Assembly: GCA_045046905.1 (NCBI GenBank)
Contig: JASFYU010000062.1
Span: 1-9,770 of the forward strand
Direction of reading: 5' to 3'
Length of the DNA: 9,770 nucleotides
From: JASFYU01 sp045046905
Lineage (GTDB): Bacteria > Bacteroidota > Bacteroidia > Flavobacteriales > Flavobacteriaceae
In this document: positions 1-7,087 of the stretch, one piece after another
Layout of the letters: the number at the start of each line of letters is the position of its first letter
Numbering within the stretch: the stretch's first letter is position 1
Made by a program: the position numbers and the translations under genes
The notes under the pieces: generated by a model
What the model saw: only the letters and a program-made list of their open reading frames with translations
Told to the model about the DNA's origin: nothing
Database searches by the model: none

Positions 1-44
1 AATTAAATTTAGACCCATGAAAGTACTATAGATTTACTAGAGTA

Positions 45-71
45 CAAAATAGGAACCGTAAACTACTTCAA
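45..71 (-). promoter_or_regulatory. possible promoter reading out of the left edge
   Basis: On the minus strand TTG (71-69) is followed by a 17-base spacer and TATTTTG (51-45). This resembles the Bacteroidota housekeeping promoter (TTG near -33, TAnnTTTG near -7) with one T missing. An ATG lies about 27 bases further on, at 18-16 on the minus strand, and stays open to the window edge for six codons, so a gene may start here and continue outside. The rest of 1-225 shows no open frame and no clear terminator. The motif is short and could be chance. Confidence 0.22.
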
Positions 72-225
72 AACAAAGCTGTTCTCTTGACCGTACTAAC
101 GAGGCGTTTACCTTCTTGAATCGCAGGGCAGCTACCTTGCCGCTCACAGCTCTCAAACTAAACTTTTTTAGATGACTTCCTAAGCGATATCCAAACCAAA
201 TTCACAGTCGTTTCGCCCGCCTTGA

Positions 226-1218
226 CTAAACCTTCTTCTTTCTGGTAGAAGACGATTTTCTATGGCTTACTTTCACTTTACGCGAACCCTTGGGGTTTTT
301 CTTTATGACTACCGCTTGCTTGAATCTATTGGGGCTTCTTTTTACAGTGACCACTGCCCTACTCCTATTTGGTTTCCGAATAAGGGTTTTTCCTTTTCTA
401 GTACCATTCACTGTATGAACACTAATACCTCTTTTAGTGCTTCGACCCACCTTGTTAGCTCTTACCGTTTTGTATGGGCTACCATGAGCCCCATTTATAC
501 GTGCCGTTCGTACAGCATGAGATTTGTTGGGCCATTTTTTTCCGAAATCATTTCTTGTGATTTTAGTATGTAAATACAGTGCCTTACTACTATGACGCAC
601 ATGGGGGTAGTGATAGGTATGCTTTATGTACCCATGTGTGTGAACATGCTTTTTATACCCAAATACCGATAGGGGTTTCCAAAAATGAAAATGATGCGGG
701 TAAACCCCCCAATAGTACACAGAATGATAGGGCGTGTAATTTGAACTCCAAAATAACGAAAATAATAGAGGGCGATGTACATAAATTGGCTCGATAATAA
801 AAGCCGTACCGTATACATATACATCGCCTACAATCTGCACCCGTGTTTGACCTGTATCATCTTTTTCTACTTCGATAGTGGCCACATCTTGATAAATATC
901 CTCGCCCAAGACCGCTTGAACTACAATTAAATGGGTATCACTTTCAGTAGTCTCAACAACCCTCAGGTAGTCAACACTACCATCCTGATCCAAATCAAGA
1001 TTAGAGATTTGTACCTCTGGATCATTCAATTTATTTTCAAAATCCTCTAAATCCTTCGAATCTCCAAAAATAGAAGCTACGGCCTCTAAGTTTAAATTCT
1101 CACTGATTTCTTCACTCAGTGCCTCTACAGTGGTCACATCTTGAGCATAGCTTACCATATTAGCCGCCAAAAACAGTAGCCCAGCCTTTACAATATTCTT
1201 CTCTATTCGATTTTTCAT
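226..1218 (-). CDS. secreted protein with acidic head, His/Tyr-rich middle and basic tail, function unknown
   Basis: A 330-residue protein with an ATG start. Residues 1-25 look like a Sec signal peptide (positive start, hydrophobic core, cleavage after Ser-Tyr-Ala before Gln26), so it is probably periplasmic or outside the cell. Residues 26-125 are acidic and contain an EF-hand/dockerin-like calcium loop, DLDQDGSVD at 75-83, then a predicted beta-rich stretch (LRVVE, HLIVVQAVLG, ATIEVE, VQIVGDVYVYG). Residues about 140-217 are rich in Tyr, Trp, Phe and His, with 12 His between 165 and 217. Residues 218-330 carry about 36 Lys/Arg and one acidic residue. I do not recognise a named family; the N-terminal half resembles hypothetical proteins I associate with Bacteroidota. 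The basic tail could bind polyanions such as polysaccharide, eDNA or LPS, and the His cluster metals; both are inference. It is transcribed alone, 322 bases after mocA across a repeat region. The gene is surely real; the function is open. Confidence 0.85.
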   Translation of the reverse strand: MKNRIEKNIVKAGLLFLAANMVSYAQDVTTVEALSEEISENLNLEAVASIFGDSKDLEDFENKLNDPEVQISNLDLDQDGSVDYLRVVETTESDTHLIVVQAVLGEDIYQDVATIEVEKDDTGQTRVQIVGDVYVYGTAFIIEPIYVHRPLLFSLFWSSNYTPYHSVYYWGVYPHHFHFWKPLSVFGYKKHVHTHGYIKHTYHYPHVRHSSKALYLHTKITRNDFGKKWPNKSHAVRTARINGAHGSPYKTVRANKVGRSTKRGISVHTVNGTRKGKTLIRKPNRSRAVVTVKRSPNRFKQAVVIKKNPKGSRKVKVSHRKSSSTRKKKV

Positions 1219-1260
1219 TGGACATCTTTTTTAGTATGGATTATTATAACAACCAGAAGT

Positions 1261-1286
1261 CAAATAACCCTAATACTATTATTCAA
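1261..1286 (-). promoter_or_regulatory. possible promoter of the 226-1218 gene
   Basis: Minus-strand TTG (1286-1284), a 17-base spacer, then TATTTG (1266-1261), about 42 bases before the ATG at 1218. It is a shortened match to the Bacteroidota TTG/TAnnTTTG pattern. The spacing and leader length resemble those of the other candidates in this window. No strong ribosome binding site follows, only an A-rich stretch, which is normal in this phylum. Confidence 0.28.
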
Positions 1287-1324
1287 AACACCTGTATTTA
1301 TCGATGAAGGGGGAAATAAAAAGA

Positions 1325-1350
1325 GAAATTGGAAATTGGAAATTGGAAAT
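1325..1350. repeat. tandem heptamer array, unit GAAATTG
   Basis: Three perfect copies of the 7-base unit GAAATTG (1325-1331, 1332-1338, 1339-1345) plus a partial fourth copy, GAAAT. It is the first of three heptamer arrays in the gap between the 226-1218 gene and mocA. A 7-base period is not a multiple of a codon, which fits non-coding DNA. Confidence 0.9.
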
Positions 1351-1375
1351 AAAAAACCAGAAACATACCGTTTTT

Positions 1376-1393
1376 GCGAGGAACGAAGCAATC
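1376..1393. repeat. GCGAGGAACGAAGCAATC-type dispersed intergenic repeat fragment
   Basis: The 18 bases GCGAGGAACGAAGCAATC match the core of a short repeat (often written with a leading GTCATT) that I recall recurring between genes in many bacterial genomes, including Bacteroidota. Here the leading half is eroded: TTTT stands where TCATT would be expected, so only a short TTGC/GCAA inverted repeat is left. It sits between two heptamer arrays. The identification is from memory; copy number in this genome cannot be seen from one window. Confidence 0.5.
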
Positions 1394-1400
1394 TGTTTGT

Positions 1401-1435
1401 TATGAGTACAAAGTAATTAGTACAAAGTAATGAGC
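1401..1435. repeat. degenerate heptamer array, consensus near A(A/C)nnAGT
   Basis: Read in steps of seven this is TATGAGT, ACAAAGT, AATTAGT, ACAAAGT, AATGAGC. The same stretch can be read as two copies of a 14-base unit (1405-1417 and 1419-1431 share AGTACAAAGTAAT). The AATGAGT-type unit recurs in inverted orientation at 9731-9761. Confidence 0.85.
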
Positions 1436-1451
1436 GAACAGTTATCAGTGA

Positions 1452-1475
1452 AAACCAGAAACCAGAAACCAGAAA
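1452..1475. repeat. tandem heptamer array, unit AAACCAG
   Basis: Three perfect copies of AAACCAG (1452-1458, 1459-1465, 1466-1472) followed by AAA. A single further copy occurs at 1354-1360, between the GAAATTG array and the dispersed-repeat core. Together with the neighbouring arrays these repeats fill much of the 322-base gap 1219-1540, in which I see no credible gene. Confidence 0.88.
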
Positions 1476-1540
1476 AGAAAGCGTACAATCAAAAGAGATT
1501 AAGCACCTAGCTATATTCATGAAAAACATACTCGTCTACC

Positions 1541-2158
1541 TCATTTTTTTTGAGGAACTTTTAAAATTAGGTTTTGATATTCTGCCATGGTATCCAAATC
1601 AATTTCCTTACCGGCTGGACTTATTGCCAGCACATCGTTTTTATGATTTTCGATGATGCTTTTTGCGCCCTTATCCTCACTCAAGTTCATAAGTTCAGAA
1701 AAATAGGTGGTCTCAAATATTGCCGGCACCCCTACCCTATTTGCGTAGGCTGTTGCCACGATTCCCTTTCCATTATGTAAATAGGTATCGACCATAGTAG
1801 CGAGATATACCGTATCAATCAAGGGTTGGTCACAAAGCAATATCAGGACTGCGGAATACGTTTTTTTAGTTTCAACTATAGACCCCATTCCAAAGGCCAA
1901 GGAAGAGCCAAGGCCTTTCTCCCAGTCCGTATGTTCGAGACATACCACATTTGACTTTCTGATATGCGCTTTGACTATTTCGCAATGGGCCCCTAAAACC
2001 ACAAAAACATCGGCGTTTTTTATACCTAGGGCAGTTTCAATAGCATTGCCAAGCAGGGTGGTCGTCTTCCATGGTAATAATTGTTTGCTCTGACCCATGC
2101 GACTTGACCTACCTGCCGCCAAAATGAGAACAGCTATATTCATATTGGTTTCTTGCAT
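1541..2158 (-). CDS. mocA: molybdenum cofactor cytidylyltransferase, MocA-like (MobA-like NTP transferase)
   Basis: A 205-residue cytoplasmic nucleotidyltransferase, the normal family length. Family members transfer CMP from CTP (MocA) or GMP from GTP (MobA) to molybdopterin-Mo. The N-terminus carries the nucleotide-binding signature LAAGRSSRMGQSKQLLPW (13-30); the AAG form with QLLPW is typical of the MocA branch that serves xanthine dehydrogenase-type enzymes. GLGSSLAFG (82-90) and LLCDQP (107-112, Asp110 the likely Mg2+ ligand) follow, then a GVPAIF motif. The chosen ATG at 2158 overlaps the xdhC stop by one base (TGATG), indicating translational coupling. An in-frame ATG at 2143 (MNIAVLILAAG) is also possible and would cost five residues. 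Pairing with xdhC supports a role in Mo-hydroxylase cofactor maturation. Substrate choice is inferred from motif and context. Confidence 0.88.
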   Translation of the reverse strand: MQETNMNIAVLILAAGRSSRMGQSKQLLPWKTTTLLGNAIETALGIKNADVFVVLGAHCEIVKAHIRKSNVVCLEHTDWEKGLGSSLAFGMGSIVETKKTYSAVLILLCDQPLIDTVYLATMVDTYLHNGKGIVATAYANRVGVPAIFETTYFSELMNLSEDKGAKSIIENHKNDVLAISPAGKEIDLDTMAEYQNLILKVPQKK

Positions 2159-3168
2159 CAACTGTGTATGGCGCCCTGCTTGTTCTTTAACATCATCGGG
2201 GCTTGGTTTCGTACAACTGATAGTACCTCTGAAAGTATAGCTATGGCAATCTCTTGTGCTGTTTCTCCTCCGATATTTAATCCGGCCGGACCATGAATAC
2301 CTTCAAAAAAATCATAGGCCACATCAGGGTAACGCTCAAGGAGCTCCCCCAAAAGTTTTTCTCTTCTTTTCGAAGGGCCTAATAAGCCCAAATAAGCAGG
2401 TCTGCTATCTCTTAATCGTATTAAATATTGTAAATCTTTGACATAACTATGAGTCATGATTACTACCGCAGTATGGGCATCAATAGCATCTACGCAAAAT
2501 GACTCGGGTTCGGTTGGTATCAGCTTTTGGATTCCAGGAAAATCGGCCAACACCTTTTCTTCCGCTAGGCCTGAGACTACAGTAACTTCCCAACCAGTGA
2601 GTGCCGCATACGAACACAGTTGCACTGCATCGTGTTCGGCTCCTAGAACAACAAGTTTAAAACAGGGTGCCAGTAGCTGCTCAAAAATCTCTAATCCTAC
2701 ATTTTTATTAAAAACAGGCCGTGGAGCAAGTGCTTCCTTGCCCATAAAAAAAAGTGAACCAAAACTGGTATCGGCCTTATCTATACGCTCAAAATAAGAC
2801 ACTATTCTAAAGCTATCTCTATTTTTTAACTGCCTTGAAAATGCTTGTAAAAAGCTATCGTTAGGTGCAAAGGGTTCTATTAAAATGTACAAAATACCCT
2901 CACATCCTAAACGATAACGGCCGTCATAGGTCATGGTCTTAGGAATCTCGTTATCAAAAACACTATCCGCTTGTCTGCAGATTTCCTTTTCTACACAGCC
3001 ACCACTGACGGCACCAGTCATTTTACCGTCTTCTCTTATAAGCATTCGTACACCAGGTCTACGGTATGAAGAACCGTCTAAAGCCACTACCGTTGCCAGA
3101 ACAGTTTTTAGACCATTCTTTTGAGCCAAACTATAGGCCTGTATTATTCTCTTGAGTTCGTGAGTCAT
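2158..3168 (-). CDS. xdhC: XdhC/CoxI family Mo-hydroxylase maturation protein
   Basis: A 336-residue cytoplasmic protein. XdhC proteins bind the molybdenum cofactor, promote its sulfuration and hand it to xanthine dehydrogenase-type hydroxylases. The N-terminal XdhC/CoxI domain shows GSSYRRPG (32-39), SGGCVE (55-60) and GCEG (88-91). The C-terminal domain is a Rossmann fold beginning LVVLGAEHDAVQL (172-184), and ends in the family signature HGPAGLNIGGETAQEIAIAI (292-311). Cys58 and Cys89 lie in the conserved motifs. Both domains are complete, so the gene appears intact. It starts with ATG at 3168 and overlaps mocA downstream, so the two form an operon. The DUF5916 gene upstream ends 199 bases away and probably has its own transcript. 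No hydroxylase subunit gene occurs here, so the client enzyme must be encoded elsewhere. Confidence 0.92.
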   Translation of the reverse strand: MTHELKRIIQAYSLAQKNGLKTVLATVVALDGSSYRRPGVRMLIREDGKMTGAVSGGCVEKEICRQADSVFDNEIPKTMTYDGRYRLGCEGILYILIEPFAPNDSFLQAFSRQLKNRDSFRIVSYFERIDKADTSFGSLFFMGKEALAPRPVFNKNVGLEIFEQLLAPCFKLVVLGAEHDAVQLCSYAALTGWEVTVVSGLAEEKVLADFPGIQKLIPTEPESFCVDAIDAHTAVVIMTHSYVKDLQYLIRLRDSRPAYLGLLGPSKRREKLLGELLERYPDVAYDFFEGIHGPAGLNIGGETAQEIAIAILSEVLSVVRNQAPMMLKNKQGAIHS

Positions 3169-3367
3169 CGTAAAAGCAAGATATCAAAAATTTTCTACGC
3201 AAGACAAGGTTTAATCTGTATTGTGAAATAGAAAATATTTTAACCCGAGTCATACGATAAGGCTTCATTACTTTTTAGTAGTTTCGACCCTCATTAGAAA
3301 GGCCTATTTCATTCTTCAGATTTAACGCTTCGATAGGTCCAAGGGTACTCTTTCAATTCTAAGAAAC

Positions 3368-5539
3368 TTATTTATTGAACCAGTAGGTAAACTTGAGGGT
3401 AAGACCCCAATTGCGACCTTCAAAAGGCTCAATGAAATAATTGTTGGTATACACCAGAAACAAATCAGAAGCTGGACTATAGCGCCATTGAAATCTAGAA
3501 TTTAAATTAAAGGTCTTTGACTGCTCATTATACTGAAAAAGGGTTGCGAAAAATACTTTATTCGTGAATGTAATATCGACTTCTGAACCAATAAGCCAGA
3601 ATTGGGTATTGTTCCAAGGTGCGGGTAAGTTGATATTATTATAGTTTAAATTGGCACTCAGACTTACGTAGGGCTGAAATCGATACCCCAGTTCACCCGT
3701 GATACTGGTACGGTTTCCTCCAGAATAATATCCGCCAAGTCGGCCATCAAAACTATAGGTAAACAAGCTTTGGGGTTTGGAGCTGTACATCCACCCAAAA
3801 GCGTTCCAATTGTGCTTTGTTCCTGTCTCAAGTTCTTGTTTACCCACCCTTGTTGGATCAAAGGGCGCCAACAGTTCCACATAATCATCAGATACGAATA
3901 AATCTAAACTACTACGGTTCCTAAAAGCAATTTGGTACAGAATAAAACTTGTATTATCGGTACGTTCAAAATTTTCATTAAAATAGTAAGACGTGTTTAG
4001 TTTTGGCCCGTGACTTATTACTTTCCCTTCTTTCGGAAAAAACAGATACCCCACATATGAATTGATCTTCACATACCCATTTCGTGGTACAAAGCCCACC
4101 TCCGCAGTATATTCCTTACCAACCCATTCTTCCTGAATTCGCCAGCTCCATTTTCTACTCTTATATTCCAAATGAGCCGCTTGTGTCACCCCACTATTTA
4201 GTTGATCAGGAGCGAAAGATTTTAAGAAAAAGGCTTTTCCGTTCCATTTATTGTTCGAAGATGCAAGGTTGTACTCCACGCCAAAATTGCGATTGAATTC
4301 AGGATAGAGCGTTTTTAATGAATCATTTTCTTGAGGATAACTGATAGACTGTTTATTTACAAACATCAGACCTATACTCGACCTACTAAAAATCTTTCGT
4401 TGTAAAGACAGTACTCCAAAATTTTGGCTGGGGAGTCCGGTATCATCAACACTGGCCGTTTGCATGTTCATAATACCCAATCGCCATTTTTCATTCAAAT
4501 TACCACTCACCCTAGCACCTGCCTGAATTGGAACGCCCAAGCCAATACGTCTTGAGAAGAAGGGTCTGATGGTCGGATAACCAAAGCTGGCGAACAAATC
4601 ACCATTTTCTAAGAAGAACTGCCGTTTTTCAGGAAAAAATAACTCAAAACGATCAAGATTGGTGATCTGTCGATCCACTTCAACCTGAGAGAAATCTGGG
4701 TTTACGGTTAAATCCAGATTGAGTGAAGAAGTAAGACTCAGTTTTACATCACCTCCTATTTTAGCGTCATACACTGTACCCCCATTATTTTCAAGATCCT
4801 GGCTGACCGTACCCAAAACATAGGGTATCACAGAAAAATTCAAGCCCTGCCGTGGTGGTGGCGCATCCCAAACCAAGGTGCCATTATAGGCCATTGAAGA
4901 TGTGGGAAATTGTCGCGGAACGGGTGTCCAGCTCGACTTTTCACTAGATTTTAAATCTAAACGGCTAAAATTTATACCCCATTCTGTAACTCCGTCTTTG
5001 TAGCGAATCGATTTAAAGGGAAGTGCCATTTCAAAAACCCATTTCTCATCACTATGTGTGACTTTTGACACCCATTTACTATCCCAATTAAGATCCACCT
5101 TCGATCCATTATACATGGTACCGTCCCACTGGGCACCATAGGCATTTGCACCAAAGGAAAAACCCGTGGTCTGGTTATTAAATGGATCTATAAAAAGTAG
5201 AAAATTATCATTCTTGCCAAAAGTAAAATCACGCCGCAGGGACTCTACAAAATAATTACCGCGTTTTTTGTTGAAAAAAGTAGCTAAAAGATACAAGTGG
5301 GTATCATCGTAGGTCATTCGAATTTCAGACTGTTCATTGGCTAGGCCATCATCATTAGGCAATACCATAAAAAAGTCCTTGGCCACATCTGTAGTTTCCC
5401 AAACACTATCATCACCCAAACCGTCTATGATTACTGGCAAATTGGTTTTTTTGATGTGTAAGCGAAATGCTTCGTTCTTTTTCTGAGCATTCACTTGTAT
5501 ACAGACCGCAAGAGTCAAAATCAGTAGGTAATATTTCAT
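3368..5539 (-). CDS. DUF5916 outer-membrane-type protein with N-terminal CBM9-like domain
   Basis: A 723-residue exported protein. I place the start at ATG 5539, because MKYYLLILTLAVCIQVNA is a clean signal peptide ending before Gln19; the frame stays open to a TTG at 5623, but that extension would bury the signal. Residues about 30-225 form a CBM9-like (carbohydrate-binding family 9-like) domain opening with IIDGLGDDSVW (37-47). The DUF5916 signature follows: NPDFSQVEVD (280-289), then FFPEKRQFFLENGDLF (301-316) and FFSRRIGLG (327-335). The remaining ~390 residues are rich in alternating aromatic/polar strands with repeated Asn/Tyr/Trp, consistent with a beta-barrel ending KFTYWFNK, so outer-membrane location is likely (inference). 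The biochemical function of DUF5916 is not established; links to glycan handling are suggested only by the CBM9-like part. It is divergent from the VWA lipoprotein gene. Confidence 0.9.
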   Translation of the reverse strand: MKYYLLILTLAVCIQVNAQKKNEAFRLHIKKTNLPVIIDGLGDDSVWETTDVAKDFFMVLPNDDGLANEQSEIRMTYDDTHLYLLATFFNKKRGNYFVESLRRDFTFGKNDNFLLFIDPFNNQTTGFSFGANAYGAQWDGTMYNGSKVDLNWDSKWVSKVTHSDEKWVFEMALPFKSIRYKDGVTEWGINFSRLDLKSSEKSSWTPVPRQFPTSSMAYNGTLVWDAPPPRQGLNFSVIPYVLGTVSQDLENNGGTVYDAKIGGDVKLSLTSSLNLDLTVNPDFSQVEVDRQITNLDRFELFFPEKRQFFLENGDLFASFGYPTIRPFFSRRIGLGVPIQAGARVSGNLNEKWRLGIMNMQTASVDDTGLPSQNFGVLSLQRKIFSRSSIGLMFVNKQSISYPQENDSLKTLYPEFNRNFGVEYNLASSNNKWNGKAFFLKSFAPDQLNSGVTQAAHLEYKSRKWSWRIQEEWVGKEYTAEVGFVPRNGYVKINSYVGYLFFPKEGKVISHGPKLNTSYYFNENFERTDNTSFILYQIAFRNRSSLDLFVSDDYVELLAPFDPTRVGKQELETGTKHNWNAFGWMYSSKPQSLFTYSFDGRLGGYYSGGNRTSITGELGYRFQPYVSLSANLNYNNINLPAPWNNTQFWLIGSEVDITFTNKVFFATLFQYNEQSKTFNLNSRFQWRYSPASDLFLVYTNNYFIEPFEGRNWGLTLKFTYWFNK

Positions 5540-5580
5540 AGTAAATCGCAGCAATTGAAATCCATTTGTTATTGGAGGCA

Positions 5581-5588
5581 CAAAATTA
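5581..5588 (-). promoter_or_regulatory. -7 box of the DUF5916 gene promoter
   Basis: On the minus strand TAATTTTG (5588-5581) is a perfect match to the Bacteroidota -7 consensus TAnnTTTG, 41 bases before the chosen ATG at 5539. This predicts a leader of about 35 bases. A weak -33 equivalent, TGTG, lies at 5610-5607 with an 18-base spacer. The box falls inside the longer TTG-started frame, which supports the internal ATG as the true start. Confidence 0.5.
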
Positions 5589-5628
5589 GGTATTCTAAGC
5601 GAATAGCACATTATTACAACCAAGATTC

Positions 5629-5653
5629 AACAACATTTTTTAATTGTGTTGTT
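5629..5653. repeat. 7-bp inverted repeat between divergent genes
   Basis: AACAACA (5629-5635) pairs perfectly with TGTTGTT (5647-5653) across an 11-base A/T-rich spacer. It lies in the 235-base gap between the divergent DUF5916 and VWA genes, upstream of the DUF5916 promoter box, so it could be an operator for either gene. A second small inverted repeat, GTTG-TTTTT-CAAC (5648-5660), overlaps it. Low complexity makes chance plausible. Confidence 0.25.
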
Positions 5654-5774
5654 TTTCAACTTGAAGACTACGCTTATGGAAAAAAGATAGCTTTAACAGG
5701 TTTTAACATAAGTTTTAAAATACGCCCATAATTTATACTGCTTTTGTTCGTTCTGTTGGTTGAACCCAAAAATT

Positions 5775-6869
5775 ATGAAAATGAGATCTTTCTTTAAAAC
5801 CACCTCGCTCTTAGGTGTAATCCTTTTAGTTTTTTCATGCAGTAATGCCGATGATGATGTACGTCTTGACCTCGACTTTGGTGATCTTGGCAAAGGAAAG
5901 GCCGTAGACAAATGCCTTGACCTAGGAGAAAGTGACCTAGTACTTTCGATACAGGAACAGTATACCACCTTACCGGGTAAGGTATCTATCTTTTTTAAGG
6001 TATCTGATACCGAAGGCAATCCGGTACCAGGCTTAGAGGCAAATCAATTTACAATATACGAGCAAGGGCGAAATGATGATTGCTTCAATACCATATCTAC
6101 CTCAGAATCACAGGCGAGAATTTCGCCAAACTCCCAAATATTCAGTAATAAAGCGCTATTGGTACTCGATTTGAGTAATAGCGTACTGAGCAGCAGTTTA
6201 CAAGAGCTCAAATCTGCCAGTATTAGTTTTATCGATAATGTAATGCCCGATACCGCTCAGGAATCATTCAAAATGGCTATTTATTGGTTTGATGGTGAGA
6301 ATGAATTGCATTCATTAAATCAATTAACGGCCTCAAAGCAAGAATTGACCGCCGCAATAGAAAGTATAACTGATGACATTAGTAGTGATCCATCTACGGA
6401 TCTGTACGGGGCCGTTTTAAAATCTACCGATATCGCTTCCGAACTTTTGAAGCAGAGTACAGGTGGAGGAAAAATTGGTGCCGTATCGGTAGTTATTTTT
6501 ACCGATGGTACAGATCAAGCATCGCGATTCACCAAGGAAACTGCCAAGAAAAAGGTGAATGAAGCTGATCGAAATATTTCTTTTTTCACCATTGGTCTTG
6601 GAAGCGAGATCGATACCGAGATATTAACCGACATTGGAAAAACATTTAGCGTTATTGCCGGCAATAAAGGAGAACTAGAGAACACCTTCAATGATATATC
6701 TTTTAGGGTATCTCAACAGGCAAACAGTTTTTATCTTTTTGAGTATTGTAGCCCAAAAAGAGATGGTAGCGGTGAAAACAATCTTGCCATTCAGGTAAAA
6801 GATGGTAGCCGACAAGGTGCCGTACAGACTAAATTCAGTGCCAACGGATTTACAGGTGGCTGTGAGTAA
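5775..6869 (+). CDS. VWA-domain lipoprotein, probably surface-exposed
   Basis: A 364-residue lipoprotein. I use ATG 5775 (ATG 5781 is also possible). The signal peptide ends in lipobox VFSC with lipidated Cys22, followed by SNADDD. An acidic run close behind the cysteine resembles the Bacteroidota lipoprotein export signal, so the mature protein is likely on the cell surface (inference). Residues about 55-100 form a beta domain (KVSDTEGNPVPGLEANQFTI) of the kind often placed before VWA domains. The VWA domain runs from about 125 to 315 with a complete MIDAS: DLSNS (Asp132, Ser134, Ser136), Thr208 and Asp244 (FTDGTD). It should therefore bind a divalent metal and mediate protein adhesion or assembly. 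Four other cysteines (47, 103, 325, 363) could form two disulfides tying the tail to the front domain. It is divergent from the DUF5916 gene and has no same-strand partner nearby. Ligand unknown. Confidence 0.88.
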   Translation: MKMRSFFKTTSLLGVILLVFSCSNADDDVRLDLDFGDLGKGKAVDKCLDLGESDLVLSIQEQYTTLPGKVSIFFKVSDTEGNPVPGLEANQFTIYEQGRNDDCFNTISTSESQARISPNSQIFSNKALLVLDLSNSVLSSSLQELKSASISFIDNVMPDTAQESFKMAIYWFDGENELHSLNQLTASKQELTAAIESITDDISSDPSTDLYGAVLKSTDIASELLKQSTGGGKIGAVSVVIFTDGTDQASRFTKETAKKKVNEADRNISFFTIGLGSEIDTEILTDIGKTFSVIAGNKGELENTFNDISFRVSQQANSFYLFEYCSPKRDGSGENNLAIQVKDGSRQGAVQTKFSANGFTGGCE

Positions 6870-6890
6870 GGGGAAATAGAAGATTAAAAA

Positions 6891-6911
6891 CTAAGACCGC
6901 TACGTTCTTAG
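6891..6911 (+). other. hairpin just after the VWA lipoprotein gene
   Basis: CTAAGA (6891-6896) pairs with TCTTAG (6906-6911); after one C/T mismatch, CG (6898-6899) pairs with CG (6903-6904) around a CTA loop. It starts 21 bases after the stop codon. There is no T-run after it, so it is more likely an mRNA 3'-end stabiliser or processing site than a true intrinsic terminator. Confidence 0.35.
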
Positions 6912-7087
6912 ACCTGAGATACTATATAAAACAACTGATCAACGACTATTTCAACCGCTATTTTAAGCTGTTCGGAAAGGCAAAGAAGTGTCTTTTAAAA
7001 AACTGAAAAAATCAGGTTTACACATGATTTAACCATACCTGCTTTTCGTTAACTGACACGAATCATGTATGACCGGAAAATTGATAT
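6912..7087. other. structured non-coding stretch before the terminator
   Basis: No credible gene is visible in the 389-base gap 6870-7258. This part can fold locally. AAACTGA (7000-7006) pairs with TCAGGTTT (7012-7019) with one bulged G. ACATGATT (7022-7029) pairs perfectly with AATCATGT (7061-7068). Followed directly by the strong terminator at 7088-7123, it could be the long 3' UTR of the VWA gene or a separate small RNA. No clear promoter was found, so the small-RNA reading is weak. Downstream, 7124-7258 has only a short GGGGG/CTCCC hairpin (7157-7171). Confidence 0.25.

Noticed and set aside
1325..1475. CRISPR array
   Set aside because: Units are 7 bases in direct tandem with no spacers and no cas genes nearby.
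1260..1529. Open frame of 89 codons on the minus strand
   Set aside because: It runs straight through the three heptamer arrays, so its Phe/Leu-rich translation is an artefact of A/T-rich repeats; no family resemblance.
1539..1555. CCTCA-TTTTTTT-TGAGG palindrome at the mocA stop, as a terminator
   Set aside because: The stem is only 5 bp with a 7-base loop, overlaps the last codons, and has no T-run after it on the minus strand.
2159..2161. TTG start for mocA at 2161
   Set aside because: The ATG at 2158 overlaps the xdhC stop as TGATG, a standard coupled start, and is preferred over TTG.
3177..3202. Minus-strand TTG-N16-TATCTTG as an xdhC promoter
   Set aside because: The -7 box would end only 8 bases before the ATG, leaving almost no leader, and the match is imperfect.
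5540..5623. N-terminal extension of the DUF5916 protein to a TTG at 5623
   Set aside because: The extension would put 28 residues before a clean signal peptide and would contain the likely -7 promoter box at 5581-5588.
5760..5774. TTG start of the VWA lipoprotein at 5760
   Set aside because: ATG codons at 5775 and 5781 give a normal-length lipoprotein signal.
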